DNA from: Sodalis sp. dw_96
Lineage (GTDB): Bacteria > Pseudomonadota > Gammaproteobacteria > Enterobacterales > Enterobacteriaceae
Length of the DNA: 64,000 nt
Direction: 5' to 3'
Assembly (NCBI RefSeq): GCF_018449575.1
Contig: NZ_JAAVUT010000010.1
Coordinates: 140,083 to 204,082, forward strand
The stretch's first letter is position 1. Each line of letters begins with the position of its first letter. Under the pieces are notes generated by a model, which saw only the letters and a program-made list of their open reading frames with translations, was not told where the DNA came from and did no database searches. The position numbers and the translations under genes are program-made. Below are positions 8,559-17,905 of the stretch, piece by piece.

Positions 8559-9308
8559 TTAAGCAATAAAGCTGCCAAAAAGTTGATAGCGCGTTCCGGG
8601 ATAGAGCAGGCGCGCCGACGTCACCACTAATTTGCCGAACCAGGTGCGGCGATGAATCAGCAGGCAGGGCTCGTTATCCGCCAACTGCAACAGCTCCCGC
8701 TCCCGGGCGCTGGCGCACACGGCCTCCACCCGATGCTCCCCGGCGGTAAGCGGGGCGGCTTGCGTCAGATAAAAATAGGGGGTGATTTGGCTAAAATCCT
8801 GCGCCAGATAATCCGGGGCGGTCAGCGGATTGACGCAGCGATCTTCCAACTGCACCGCGATATCATTTTCATAATGCACAATCATCGAATGGAATAACCG
8901 CTGCCCGGGCTGGATACCCAGCGACAACGCTTCCTCGCCGGTGGCGGCGCGGGCGGTCAGCTCCAGCAGCCTGCTGCTGTGGCGATGGCCGCGGGCGGCT
9001 ATTTCATCGGCGATGTTCCGCACTTCCAGCATGGCGGTTTGCGGTTTAAGCTCGGCGACAAAGGTGCCGACGCCCTGCATACGCAGCAGGTATCCCTCGC
9101 TGGTGAGCTCCCGTAAGGCCCGGTTGATGGTCATGCGGCTGACGCTCAGCTCCGCCACCAGCTCGCTCTCCGAGGGGATCCGTTGATGCGGTATCCAGGT
9201 GCCGGAGCGAATCTGCTGGACAATGGCTTGCTTGACCCGCTGGTAAATCGGCGCGGGGGAATCACTCATTATGGCGGACAATTGTGCTGCAGACTGTATT
9301 TCAGTCAC
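8559..9308 (-). CDS. hutC: HutC, GntR-family histidine utilisation repressor
   Basis: GntR/HutC-type regulator: N-terminal winged helix (PIYQRVKQAIVQQIRSG, then SELVAELSVSRMTINRALREL) followed by a UTRA ligand-binding domain that senses urocanate in known HutC proteins. The start is a GTG with GAGG seven bases upstream; the in-frame ATG at 9269 has no ribosome site. Divergent from hutF; the operator at 9370-9383 lies between them, so autoregulation together with hutF control is likely. Confidence 0.92.
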   Translation of the reverse strand: MTEIQSAAQLSAIMSDSPAPIYQRVKQAIVQQIRSGTWIPHQRIPSESELVAELSVSRMTINRALRELTSEGYLLRMQGVGTFVAELKPQTAMLEVRNIADEIAARGHRHSSRLLELTARAATGEEALSLGIQPGQRLFHSMIVHYENDIAVQLEDRCVNPLTAPDYLAQDFSQITPYFYLTQAAPLTAGEHRVEAVCASARERELLQLADNEPCLLIHRRTWFGKLVVTSARLLYPGTRYQLFGSFIA

Positions 9309-9369
9309 TTTCCAACCTCGTGATGCGGGATCATAATAAAACAGTTTACTGTTAGATTAAGCGTATGTA

Positions 9370-9383
9370 TATGTATAGACAAG
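9370..9383. promoter_or_regulatory. HutC-type operator in the hutC-hutF intergenic region
   Basis: TATGTATAGACAAG, two mismatches from the CTTGTATAGACAAG palindrome found upstream of the ABC importer and hutH. Position between divergent hutC and hutF suits repression of both. Confidence 0.6.
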
Positions 9384-9450
9384 TGGATAAGCATTTCGTC
9401 TGGATGACCGCATTACCAACCCTTATTTTTAACCTGAACCGGAAACCGCC

Positions 9451-10824
9451 ATGCCCGTTTTTTTTGCTTCCCGAGCGCTGTTGGCGCAGGGATGGACCCA
9501 CAATGTCCGTCTTACCGTCGATTCACAAGGTATCATAAAAACCGTCGAATTCGACGCCTCGTCCACGGACGCTGTCTTGCTCTCCGGCCCCGTTCTGCCG
9601 TCCATGCCCAATTTGCATTCCCATGCCTTCCAGCGCGCCATGGCGGGTTTGACGGAAGTGGTGGGGGACCCCCAGGACAGCTTCTGGACCTGGCGCGATG
9701 TGATGTACCGCATGGTGCGGCAACTGACGCCGGATCAGGTGGGGATTATCGCCCGCCAGCTCTATATTGAAATGCTGAAGGGCGGTTACACCCAGGTGGC
9801 GGAATTTCATTATCTTCATCACGACGCCCAGGGGCAATCCTATGAGAACCCGGCGGAGATGGCGCTGCATATCAGCCGGGCGGCGGTGGAAAGCGGTATC
9901 GGACTGACCCTGCTGCCGGTGCTCTACAGCTATGGCGGTTTCGGCGCCCAGCCGGCCCAGGAAGGGCAGCGGCGCTTTATCCAGCAAACCGAAGGTTATC
10001 TGCGTCAGCAGCAGGTGCTGATTAAACATCTGGCGGGTCTGGATGGCCAAAATCTCGGGGTGTGCTTTCATTCGCTGCGCGCGGTGGATGAACGGCAGGT
10101 AGCCGAGGTGTTACAGGCGTCGGGACCGGATTTGCCGGTGCACATCCATGTGGCGGAACAGGAAAAAGAGGTCAGCGACTGCCTGAGCTGGTCAGGACAA
10201 AGGCCGATTCAATGGCTGCTGGATCATTTCCCGGTGGACGATCGCTGGTGCCTGATTCATGCCACCCATATCGACAGGGCGGAATTAACCGCCCTGGCCC
10301 AAAGCGGCGCGACGGCGGGCTTGTGTCCCACCACCGAAGCGAATCTGGGGGACGGAATTTTCCCCGCCACGGATTACCTGGCCCTGAATGGCCGCTGGGG
10401 CATCGGCTCCGACAGCCATGTCTCCCTTAACGTGGTGGAAGAACTTCGCTGGCTGGAGTACGGACAGCGCCTGCGCGATCAGCGGCGCAACCGTATCGCC
10501 GGCGCGCGGCACAAAGCAGTGGGGGATACGCTGTATCTCGGCGCCCTGCAAGGAGGCGCCAAGGCCTGCGGCGCGCCGTTAGGACAACTGGCCCCGGGAT
10601 ATCGCGCCGACTGGCTGGTGCTGGATGAACGGGATCCCTATATCAGCACCGCCGCCGACCCGGCACTGCTCAATCGCTGGCTGTTTGCCGGCGGACCGGG
10701 GCAAATCCGGGATGTGTTTGTCGGCGGACGGCAGCTGATAAGCGACGGGCATCACCGGCTTGAGCAGGAAAGCGCACTGGCTTTCGCCGAGGTATTGCGG
10801 GATCTGCGTCAGGAGGCTTTATGA
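9451..10824 (+). CDS. hutF: Formimidoylglutamate deiminase
   Basis: Amidohydrolase converting N-formimino-L-glutamate to N-formyl-L-glutamate plus ammonia; together with the deformylase it replaces the one-step formimidoylglutamase of Klebsiella and Salmonella. Visible: MPNLHSHAFQRAMAG metal-binding motif, VHIHVAEQ, LIHATHID, and GSDSHVSLNVVEELRWLEYGQR. 457 residues, typical for HutF. It overlaps hutD by ATGA (10821-10824), indicating translational coupling. Confidence 0.94.
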   Translation: MPVFFASRALLAQGWTHNVRLTVDSQGIIKTVEFDASSTDAVLLSGPVLPSMPNLHSHAFQRAMAGLTEVVGDPQDSFWTWRDVMYRMVRQLTPDQVGIIARQLYIEMLKGGYTQVAEFHYLHHDAQGQSYENPAEMALHISRAAVESGIGLTLLPVLYSYGGFGAQPAQEGQRRFIQQTEGYLRQQQVLIKHLAGLDGQNLGVCFHSLRAVDERQVAEVLQASGPDLPVHIHVAEQEKEVSDCLSWSGQRPIQWLLDHFPVDDRWCLIHATHIDRAELTALAQSGATAGLCPTTEANLGDGIFPATDYLALNGRWGIGSDSHVSLNVVEELRWLEYGQRLRDQRRNRIAGARHKAVGDTLYLGALQGGAKACGAPLGQLAPGYRADWLVLDERDPYISTAADPALLNRWLFAGGPGQIRDVFVGGRQLISDGHHRLEQESALAFAEVLRDLRQEAL

Positions 10825-11450
10825 GCCGGCCGCTGCGTTTCTCTTTCGATGAACTGCCGGTAAGCCGCTGGCGCAACGGCGGCGGCGAAACCCGGCAAAT
10901 CGTCAGCTGGCCCGCGGCGGAGCTGTTGCCCGCCGACGGCGGACCGCTGCCCGCTATTGACGATTTTGCCTGGCGCGCCAGCATTGCCACCATCGACCGG
11001 GACGGCGGTTTTTCCGCTTTCCCCGGCGTTGACCGCAGCATAACCCTGCTGGAAGGCAACGGCGTGGTTTTGCATGGGGTGCAAGGCGCGGCCCATGCAT
11101 TGACACAGCCGGGAGAACCCTACGCCTTCGCCGGTGAGGAGCCGGTTAACGCCGTGCTGGCGGGAGGTCCCAGTCGGGATTTCAATATCATGACCCGGCG
11201 TCTGGATTGGCGGGCCGCGGTGGCGCGAATGGATCATGAATTCCCGCTGCCCGCCGGTCACAGCGGCGTGCTGTATGTCCTGGCGGGTAAGTGGCGCCTG
11301 CTGGGTGAAAATGATGAAAATAAGGCGGCGGACGACAAGCCGCTGGCGGCGCGGGACGGCTATTGGTGGCACCACCTGCCGTCGCCCCTGGCGCTGCGTC
11401 CGCTGTCAACCGGGTGCCTGGCGCTATGGGCGGATATCACCCCCCGGTAA
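10821..11450 (+). CDS. hutD: HutD family protein
   Basis: Member of the HutD cupin family that accompanies hut genes in proteobacteria; proposed to limit excessive pathway flux, biochemical activity not established. The N-terminus (FDELPVSRWRNGGGETRQI) and WRASIATIDRDGGFSAFPGVDRSITLLEG are characteristic. 209 residues. The start has AGGAGG and overlaps the hutF stop. No gene lies between it and 11734, a stretch that instead holds the promoter and operator of the next operon. Confidence 0.88.
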   Translation: MSRPLRFSFDELPVSRWRNGGGETRQIVSWPAAELLPADGGPLPAIDDFAWRASIATIDRDGGFSAFPGVDRSITLLEGNGVVLHGVQGAAHALTQPGEPYAFAGEEPVNAVLAGGPSRDFNIMTRRLDWRAAVARMDHEFPLPAGHSGVLYVLAGKWRLLGENDENKAADDKPLAARDGYWWHHLPSPLALRPLSTGCLALWADITPR

Positions 11451-11474
11451 TACGTTCACCAAAAGGACGCAAAA

Positions 11475-11492
11475 CACTGCATGATTTCAGTG
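11475..11492. promoter_or_regulatory. Candidate upstream activator site for the hut importer promoter
   Basis: CACTG-N8-CAGTG inverted repeat about 135 bases upstream of the -24 element. The position suits an enhancer-binding protein, but the sequence is not a clean NtrC or CbrB consensus. Confidence 0.3.
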
Positions 11493-11618
11493 CGCGACGC
11501 GTCATTTTGGTACAGGCCGACGAGATATGGACGCGGCGACAGGCGGTAAGCAAGTCAAATCGGGGTTCCGGCAGCGGCGGGGCGAGATTATAAGGCGCCG
11601 CGTCCGTTGACGCCATTC

Positions 11619-11634
11619 TGGCATAAGCTTTGCT
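11619..11634 (+). promoter_or_regulatory. Sigma-54 (-24/-12) promoter of the hut ABC importer
   Basis: TGGCAT-AAGCT-TTGCT: five of six -24 bases and all -12 bases of TGGCAC-N5-TTGCW, GG and GC separated by 10 bases. Predicted start near 11645, immediately before the HutC operator at 11653. Confidence 0.75.
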
Positions 11635-11652
11635 TTGGTTTAGGAACCGGGT

Positions 11653-11666
11653 CTTGTATAGACAAG
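11653..11666. promoter_or_regulatory. HutC-type operator before the ABC importer
   Basis: Perfect CTTGT-ATAG-ACAAG inverted repeat just downstream of the predicted sigma-54 start site, placed to block promoter clearance. Confidence 0.75.
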
Positions 11667-11734
11667 TCAATGTGCGTCGCAAGGCCTGGCTTTTAGACGG
11701 CCATCTTGACCGCCTGCCAACTCAGGAGTGGGAT

Positions 11735-12712
11735 ATGAACAGTGTCGGTACCGGAAAATCATTCGTAGGTCGCGTAAACCTCCTGGCCCTGGTTATGGGC
11801 CTGATATTGACCGCGCCGGTTATGGCGGCGGATACCCCGGTGGCTATCGGCCTCTCCGGCTGGACCGGCTTCGCGCCGCTGACCCTGGCGGATAAAGCGG
11901 GAATATTCAAACGCCACGGCCTGGATGTCACGCTGAAAATGATCCCGCAAAAAGACCGGCACCTGGCCATTGCCTCCGGTGACGTGCAATGTGCGGGCAC
12001 CACCGTGGAAACCTATATCTCCTGGAACGCCAACGGCGTACCCATCACTCAGATTGTCCAGCTGGACAAATCGTTCGGCGCCGACGGCCTGGTGGTACGC
12101 AACAATATCAACAGCATAAAAGACCTGAAGGGCAAAACCGTCAGCGTCGATGCTCCCGGAACCTCGCCCTATTTTACCCTGGCCTGGATGCTGGATAAAA
12201 ACGGCATGAGCCTGAAAGACGTCAAGATAACCACCCTGGCTCCGGACGCGGCGGCCCAATCGTTTATCGCCGGCAGCAACGACGCCGCGATGACGTATGA
12301 ACCCTATCTCTCCTCCGTGCGGAAAAACCCGGCCAAAGGCAAAATTCTCGCCACCACCCTGGACTATCCCATGGTGATGGATACCCTGGGCTGTACCCCC
12401 GCCTTCCTGAAAAAGAATCCCCAGGCCGCCAAGGCCCTGGTGGAAAGTTATTTCGATGCGTTGGATATGATCAGGAAAGAGCCGGATAAATCCAATGAGA
12501 TCATGGGTGCGGCGGTGAAAGAGTCCGGCAAGGCCTTTGCCGAGGAATCCAGCTACCTGCGCTGGCAGGATCGCGGGCAAAACAAGACATTCTTCAACGG
12601 CGAGATTAAAAACTTCGAACAGGAAGCGGCCAATCTGCTGCTGCAGATGAAAGTCATTCGTAAAATACCGGATCTCAACACCCTCTATGACGCCAGCTAC
12701 GTTAATCAATAA
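11735..12712 (+). CDS. ABC importer periplasmic binding protein in the hut cluster (NMT1/SsuA type)
   Basis: Periplasmic solute-binding protein of the nitrate/sulfonate/taurine/NMT1-like class, 325 residues. It has a classical signal peptide (basic start, hydrophobic core, cleavage after PVMAA) and then the mature fold with WTGFAPLTLADKAGIFKRHG and AIASGDVQCAGTTVETY. The ATG at 11735 is chosen: AGGAG six bases upstream and a proper signal peptide directly after; the longer frame to 11630 would cover the operator. First gene of a three-gene importer followed by hutH and hutU. The substrate is unproven; histidine, urocanate or another imidazole compound is inferred from context. Confidence 0.85.
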   Translation: MNSVGTGKSFVGRVNLLALVMGLILTAPVMAADTPVAIGLSGWTGFAPLTLADKAGIFKRHGLDVTLKMIPQKDRHLAIASGDVQCAGTTVETYISWNANGVPITQIVQLDKSFGADGLVVRNNINSIKDLKGKTVSVDAPGTSPYFTLAWMLDKNGMSLKDVKITTLAPDAAAQSFIAGSNDAAMTYEPYLSSVRKNPAKGKILATTLDYPMVMDTLGCTPAFLKKNPQAAKALVESYFDALDMIRKEPDKSNEIMGAAVKESGKAFAEESSYLRWQDRGQNKTFFNGEIKNFEQEAANLLLQMKVIRKIPDLNTLYDASYVNQ

Positions 12713-12723
12713 AGGGGCGCATC

Positions 12724-13587
12724 ATGTCCGTTGATAAGGATATCGCCGCTCTGGCGGCCAAAGAGCCGGCACCGCTGCCGGCGGCCAGGCAAATCCGCCA
12801 CAACCCGCTGCTGGTGCCGCTGCGGCCGGTCTCTTCCGGCCAACGTTGGTTCCTCGGCATCAGCTTTTTTGTGCTGTTTTTCGCTTTTTGGGCTCTTGCC
12901 ACCTTCGGCGGCGGGGTGTCGCCGACCTTTCTGGCCGACCCGGTCACCATGGTGCATGAAGGTTATCTGTTGTTCACGGAATACAATTTTTCCCTGGATA
13001 TCGGCATGACGGTCATGCGGGTACTGGGGGGCTTTATCCTGGCGGCGGTGCTGGCGGTACCGCTGGGCATCATGATGGGCTCTTACAAATTGGTGGAAGC
13101 CTTTGTCGAGCCTTTTGTCTCCTTTTGCCGCTATCTGCCGGCGTCGGCGTTTATTCCCCTGCTGATCCTCTGGGCCGGCATCGGGGAAACGCAGAAAATA
13201 CTGGTGATTTTCATCGGATCGTTTTTCCAGATCGTGCTGATGATCGCGGTGACCGTCGGCGGGGCGCGGCGGGATCTGGTGGAAGCGGCCTATACCCTGG
13301 GGGCCTCCAGCCGCAGCATTGTGCGCCGGGTGCTGATACCGGGCGCCGCGCCGGAAATCGCCGAGCTGCTGCGTCTGGTGCTGGGCTGGGCCTGGACCTA
13401 CGTTATCGTCGCGGAACTTATCGGTTCCTCCAGCGGTATCGGCCATATGATTGTGGACAGCCAGGCGTTGCTCAATACCGGGCAAATCATTTTCGGTATT
13501 ATCACCATCGGCTGTATCGGTCTGTTGTCGGATTATTTATTCAAGGCGTTTAACCGCCGTCTGTTTGCCTGGAGCGTGGCGCCATGA
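12724..13587 (+). CDS. ABC importer permease in the hut cluster
   Basis: Inner-membrane permease of the SsuC/TauC type, 287 residues with an extended cytoplasmic N-terminus and about six membrane segments. The EAA-loop is visible as DLVEAAYTLGASSRSIVRRVLIPGA. Starts 11 bases after the binding-protein gene with GGGGCG upstream and overlaps the ATPase gene by four bases, so the three components are one transcriptional and translational unit. Confidence 0.9.
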   Translation: MSVDKDIAALAAKEPAPLPAARQIRHNPLLVPLRPVSSGQRWFLGISFFVLFFAFWALATFGGGVSPTFLADPVTMVHEGYLLFTEYNFSLDIGMTVMRVLGGFILAAVLAVPLGIMMGSYKLVEAFVEPFVSFCRYLPASAFIPLLILWAGIGETQKILVIFIGSFFQIVLMIAVTVGGARRDLVEAAYTLGASSRSIVRRVLIPGAAPEIAELLRLVLGWAWTYVIVAELIGSSSGIGHMIVDSQALLNTGQIIFGIITIGCIGLLSDYLFKAFNRRLFAWSVAP

Positions 13588-14393
13588 ATCTTTCAAACAA
13601 CCACGCCTCGAACTACGGCAAACTCAACATTCGCCAGGTCGCCAGGACCTTCACCGGCCCGAAGGGCCAGCAGACCCAGGCATTATTACCCATCGATTAC
13701 CGGGTGGAGGAAAACGATTTTATTACCATTCTCGGCCCCTCCGGCTGCGGTAAATCCACCCTGTTGCGCATTATCGCCGGCCTGGACCGGCCGAGCGCCG
13801 GCGAAGTGTGGCTGGACGGCGGTCTGATTGACGGTCCGGGAGCGGATCGCGGCATGGTTTTTCAAAGCTATACGCTGTTTCCCTGGCTGACGGTGGAGCA
13901 GAATATCTGCTTCGGCCTGCGGGAAAGGGGCCTGGGCAGCGCCCTGCAGCGGGAGCGCTGCGATTATTTTATCGCCAAGGTCGGGCTGCGGGGATTTGAG
14001 CAGCACTTTCCTCGTCAACTGTCCGGCGGCATGCAGCAACGCACCGCCATTGCACGCGCCCTGGCCAACGATCCGAAGGTGCTGCTGATGGACGAACCCT
14101 TCGGCGCCCTGGATAACCAGACCCGGGTGCTGATGCAGGAGCTGTTGCTCAGTATCTGGGAGTCGTCGCGCAAAACGGTGCTGTTTGTCACCCACGATAT
14201 CGATGAAGCGATTTTCATGGCCAATAAAGTGGCGATTTTCAGCGCCAGGCCGGGAAGAATTAAAACCGAGGTGGCGGTGAATTTTCCCCATCCCAGGGAT
14301 TATACTTTGAAAACCACCGCGGAATTTATGGCGCTGAAAGCGCGCGTCACCGAGGAAATCCGCAGCGAAACGCTGCAAAGCCAGACCGGCTGA
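13584..14393 (+). CDS. ABC importer ATPase in the hut cluster
   Basis: ATP-hydrolysing subunit, SsuB/TauB type, 269 residues. Walker A GPSGCGKST, Q-loop FQSYTLFPW, signature LSGGMQQRTAIARA, Walker B VLLMDEPFGALD and switch histidine FVTHDIDEA are intact. Overlaps the permease stop (ATGA). About 190 bases separate it from hutH, which has its own operator but could also be reached by read-through. Confidence 0.93.
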   Translation: MNLSNNHASNYGKLNIRQVARTFTGPKGQQTQALLPIDYRVEENDFITILGPSGCGKSTLLRIIAGLDRPSAGEVWLDGGLIDGPGADRGMVFQSYTLFPWLTVEQNICFGLRERGLGSALQRERCDYFIAKVGLRGFEQHFPRQLSGGMQQRTAIARALANDPKVLLMDEPFGALDNQTRVLMQELLLSIWESSRKTVLFVTHDIDEAIFMANKVAIFSARPGRIKTEVAVNFPHPRDYTLKTTAEFMALKARVTEEIRSETLQSQTG

Positions 14394-14560
14394 GGTTGAA
14401 AATCGGGGTGGTCCGTTATGCCGCGGCGGCCTCGGTATCCTGATTATGTCGGACTGCGTTTGGCTGACCGGGCCAAAACGTAATGTCCTGGGGTCGCGGA
14501 AATCGCGTTAAAACGTAACGCGCCGGAGCGTTCTTTTTTATAGATATAAAAGCGGCTTTA

Positions 14561-14574
14561 CTTGTATAGACAGG
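14561..14574. promoter_or_regulatory. HutC-type operator overlapping the hutH ribosome site
   Basis: CTTGTATAGACAGG, one mismatch from the palindrome at 11653. Its right arm contains the AGGA that serves as hutH Shine-Dalgarno, so bound repressor would lie at or just inside the transcript start region. Confidence 0.7.
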
Positions 14575-14582
14575 AATAGATT

Positions 14583-16139
14583 ATGCAATCTTTATTAACA
14601 TTGCGCCCTTATCGGCTGGTGCCGGGTGAAGTGGACCTGGCGGCCCTCAGGGCGATTTATCAAGGGGAAGTGGTGCTTTCCCTGGATCCCTCCGCCTGCG
14701 AGGCCATTAATCAGGCACAGCGTACGGTGCAGAACATCCTGGCCACCGGCGAGGTGGTCTACGGCATCAACACCGGTTTCGGTAAGCTGGCGCAGACCCG
14801 CATTCCCGCCGAACGGCTGGCGGAATTGCAGCGTAATCTGGTTTTGTCCCACAGCGTCGGCACCGGCAATCTGCTGGAAGATAACGTGGTGCGCCTGGTG
14901 ATGGCCTGCAAAGTGGTAAGCCTGGCGCGCGGCCATTCCGGCATCCGCCTGCCGGTGGTGGAGGCATTGCTGGCACTGTATAACGCCGGCGTGATGCCCT
15001 GCATTCCGGCCAAGGGTTCGGTGGGCGCCTCCGGAGATTTGGCGCCCCTGGCGCATATGTCGCTGATGCTGCTCGGTGAAGGACAGGTAAGGGTAAAAGG
15101 CCGCTTGATGAGCGCGGTGGAAGGCTTGGCCCTGGCCGGCCTGACCCCGGTGGAGCTGGCGCCGAAAGAGGGATTGGCGTTGCTCAACGGTACCCAGGTT
15201 TCCACGTCCCTGGCGCTGGCAGGCCTGTTTGAAGCCGAACGCTGCTTCGCCGCGGGTCTGGTGGCCGGCGCGTTATCCTTGGAAGCCATTAAAGGCTCGG
15301 TGAAACCTTTTGATCCCCGTATCCATCAGGCGCGCGGGCAGTCCGGCCAGATTGCGGTGGCGCAAGCGGTGGCGGCGATGCTGGAGGGCAGCGAGATCGT
15401 GGTTTCCCATGTCAACTGCGGCCGAGTGCAGGATCCCTATTCAATCCGCTGCGTGCCGCAGGTGATGGGGGCCTGCCTGGACAATCTGGCTTTCGCCGCG
15501 CGCACGCTGCGCATCGAAGCCAACGCCGCTTCCGATAATCCGCTGGTGTTTACCGATAGCGGCGAGGTGATTTCCGGCGGCAATTTTCATGCGGAGCCGG
15601 TGGCGTTCGCCGCCGATATCATCGCCCTGGCGGTGGCGGAAATCGGCGCCATTTCCGAACGGCGTCTGTCGCTGCTGCTGGATACCGGCCTGTCGGGTTT
15701 ACCACCCTTTTTAATCAACGAGGGTGGCGTAAATTCCGGTTTTATGATTGCCCAGGTCACCGCCGCCGCCCTGGCGTCGGAAAATAAATCCCTGGCGCAT
15801 CCCGCCAGCGTCGATAGTTTGCCCACCTCGGCCAACCAGGAAGATCATGTGTCCATGGCCACCTTCGGCGCCCGTCGCCTCGGCGATATGTGTTTTAACA
15901 CCTCGGTGGTGGTAGGCATCGAAGCCATGGCCGCCGCCCAAGGCATTGATTTCAACCGCCCGCTGCGAAGCACGGCGCTGCTGGAAGAGCAGTTGACCGC
16001 CATTCGCGGGCGGGTGGCGTTTATGGAGCGCGACCGGCTGCTGGCCCCCGACATCGAGGCCATGCGCCTGTGGGTAGCGGAGTTCAGCCTGCCGCCGGTG
16101 GTGGAGTCGCTATTGCCCAGCTATCAAATGACGTTTTGA
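14583..16139 (+). CDS. hutH: Histidine ammonia-lyase
   Basis: Converts histidine to urocanate and ammonia, first step of the pathway. The autocatalytic MIO cofactor triad Ala149-Ser150-Gly151 is visible in [15 protein letters not shown]. Other family signatures are [24 protein letters not shown] and [23 protein letters not shown] residues near the C-terminal third. 518 residues against about 510 in the family. Start supported by CAGGAA seven bases upstream. Followed by hutU after 43 bases. Confidence 0.97.
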   Translation: MQSLLTLRPYRLVPGEVDLAALRAIYQGEVVLSLDPSACEAINQAQRTVQNILATGEVVYGINTGFGKLAQTRIPAERLAELQRNLVLSHSVGTGNLLEDNVVRLVMACKVVSLARGHSGIRLPVVEALLALYNAGVMPCIPAKGSVGASGDLAPLAHMSLMLLGEGQVRVKGRLMSAVEGLALAGLTPVELAPKEGLALLNGTQVSTSLALAGLFEAERCFAAGLVAGALSLEAIKGSVKPFDPRIHQARGQSGQIAVAQAVAAMLEGSEIVVSHVNCGRVQDPYSIRCVPQVMGACLDNLAFAARTLRIEANAASDNPLVFTDSGEVISGGNFHAEPVAFAADIIALAVAEIGAISERRLSLLLDTGLSGLPPFLINEGGVNSGFMIAQVTAAALASENKSLAHPASVDSLPTSANQEDHVSMATFGARRLGDMCFNTSVVVGIEAMAAAQGIDFNRPLRSTALLEEQLTAIRGRVAFMERDRLLAPDIEAMRLWVAEFSLPPVVESLLPSYQMTF

Positions 16140-16182
16140 ATATCATCGTTAATTTTAAGCCATGAAAATGAAGGAACCCGTA

Positions 16183-17868
16183 ATGAAAAAAGATTTCAGC
16201 CATGCCGTCGCCCGTCCGGTCAGCGCCCCCCGCGGCACAGAACTGACCTGTAAAAACTGGCTTATCGAGGCCCCGTATCGCATGATCCAGAATAACCTCG
16301 ATCCGGATGTGGCGGAGCGCCCGGACGATCTGGTGGTGTATGGCGGTATCGGTAAAGCGGCCCGCAACTGGCCCTGTTTTGAAGCGATTCTTGACAGCCT
16401 GCGCGAACTGAACGAAGACGAAACCCTGCTGGTGCAGTCGGGCAAGCCGGTAGGGGTGTTCCGCACCCACGTGGACGCGCCGCGGGTGATGATAGCCAAC
16501 TCCAACCTGGTGCCGCACTGGGCGACCTGGGAACATTTTCACGAGTTGGATCGGGCGGGACTGATGATGTACGGCCAGATGACCGCCGGTTCCTGGATTT
16601 ATATCGGCGCCCAGGGCATCGTGCAGGGCACGTTCGAAACCTTTGTCGAAGCCGGTCGCCAGCATTACGGCAGCGATCTCAAGGGCAAATGGATCCTCAC
16701 CGCCGGCCTGGGCGGCATGGGCGGGGCGCAGCCGCTGGCCGGCGTGCTGGCGGGGGCCTGTGTCCTGGCCATTGAATGCCAGGAATCCCGCATTGATTTT
16801 CGTCTGCGCACCCGTTACCTGGATCGCAAAGCCTACAGTATCGACGAAGCGCTTAACATGATCGAAACCGCCTGCCGCCAGGGAGAGGTTATTTCCGTCG
16901 GCCTGCTGGGCAATGCGGCCGAAATCATGCCGGAACTGGCGAAACGCGCCGCCGCCGGCGGACCCCGTCCCCATATCGTTACCGACCAGACCTCGGCCCA
17001 CGATCCGCTCAACGGCTACCTGCCGGCGGGCTGGAGCCTGGAACTGTGGAACCAGGCCAAGAAGGCGGATCCGGAAAAAGTCATCAAGGCCGCGCGCCAG
17101 TCCATGGCGGTGCATGTACAGGCTATGCTGGAATTCCATAAAATGGGCGTGCCGACGGTGGACTACGGGAATAATATCCGTCAGGTGGCGTTTGAAGAGG
17201 GCGTGGAAAACGCGTTCGATTTCCCCGGTTTCGTGCCGGCCTATATTCGTCCGCTGTTTTGCCAAGGCAAAGGTCCCTTCCGCTGGGTGGCGCTTTCCGG
17301 CGATCCGGAAGACATCTATAAAACCGACGCCAAGCTCAAAGAGCTGTTCCCGGATAATACGTCACTGCATAACTGGCTGGATATGGCCCGTGAGCGCATC
17401 GCTTTCCAGGGCCTGCCGGCGCGGATTTGCTGGCTGGGTTTGGGGGAACGTCATCTCGCCGGTCTGGCTTTTAACGAAATGGTGCGCACCGGCGAATTGA
17501 AAGCCCCCATCGTCATCGGTCGCGATCATCTCGACTGCGGTTCCGTGGCCTCGCCGAACCGTGAAACCGAAGCCATGCGCGACGGCTCCGACGCGGTGTC
17601 CGACTGGCCGTTATTGAACGTCATGCTCAGTACCGCCGGCGGCGCGACCTGGGTTAGCCTGCACCATGGCGGCGGCGTCGGCATGGGCTTTTCACAGCAT
17701 GCCGGCATGGTCATCGTTTGCGACGGCAGCGAAAAGGCCGACGAACGCCTGGCGCGGGTGTTGTGGAACGATCCGGCCACCGGCGTTATGCGCCACGCGG
17801 ATGCCGGTTATCCTGAAGCCATCGCCTGTGCGGAAAAATATGGACTTAAACTGCCGATGATTGGATAG
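16183..17868 (+). CDS. hutU: Urocanate hydratase
   Basis: NAD+-dependent urocanase producing imidazolonepropionate, second step. Glycine-rich cofactor-binding segment [28 protein letters not shown] and the C-terminal [15 protein letters not shown] are diagnostic. The ATG at 16183 (MKKDFSH) has AAGGA eight bases upstream and yields 561 residues, the normal length; in-frame ATGs at 16162 and 16168 have no good ribosome site. Co-directional with hutH and the following dehydrogenase. Confidence 0.96.
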   Translation: MKKDFSHAVARPVSAPRGTELTCKNWLIEAPYRMIQNNLDPDVAERPDDLVVYGGIGKAARNWPCFEAILDSLRELNEDETLLVQSGKPVGVFRTHVDAPRVMIANSNLVPHWATWEHFHELDRAGLMMYGQMTAGSWIYIGAQGIVQGTFETFVEAGRQHYGSDLKGKWILTAGLGGMGGAQPLAGVLAGACVLAIECQESRIDFRLRTRYLDRKAYSIDEALNMIETACRQGEVISVGLLGNAAEIMPELAKRAAAGGPRPHIVTDQTSAHDPLNGYLPAGWSLELWNQAKKADPEKVIKAARQSMAVHVQAMLEFHKMGVPTVDYGNNIRQVAFEEGVENAFDFPGFVPAYIRPLFCQGKGPFRWVALSGDPEDIYKTDAKLKELFPDNTSLHNWLDMARERIAFQGLPARICWLGLGERHLAGLAFNEMVRTGELKAPIVIGRDHLDCGSVASPNRETEAMRDGSDAVSDWPLLNVMLSTAGGATWVSLHHGGGVGMGFSQHAGMVIVCDGSEKADERLARVLWNDPATGVMRHADAGYPEAIACAEKYGLKLPMIG

Positions 17869-17905
17869 TAAATCCATGAGAACGCAGCAAGACAGGAAGG
17901 CCACC

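Noticed and set aside
14440..14470. GG-N10-GC pair before hutH as a sigma-54 promoter
   Set aside because: Flanking bases (CGGACT, TGGCT) do not match the consensus well.
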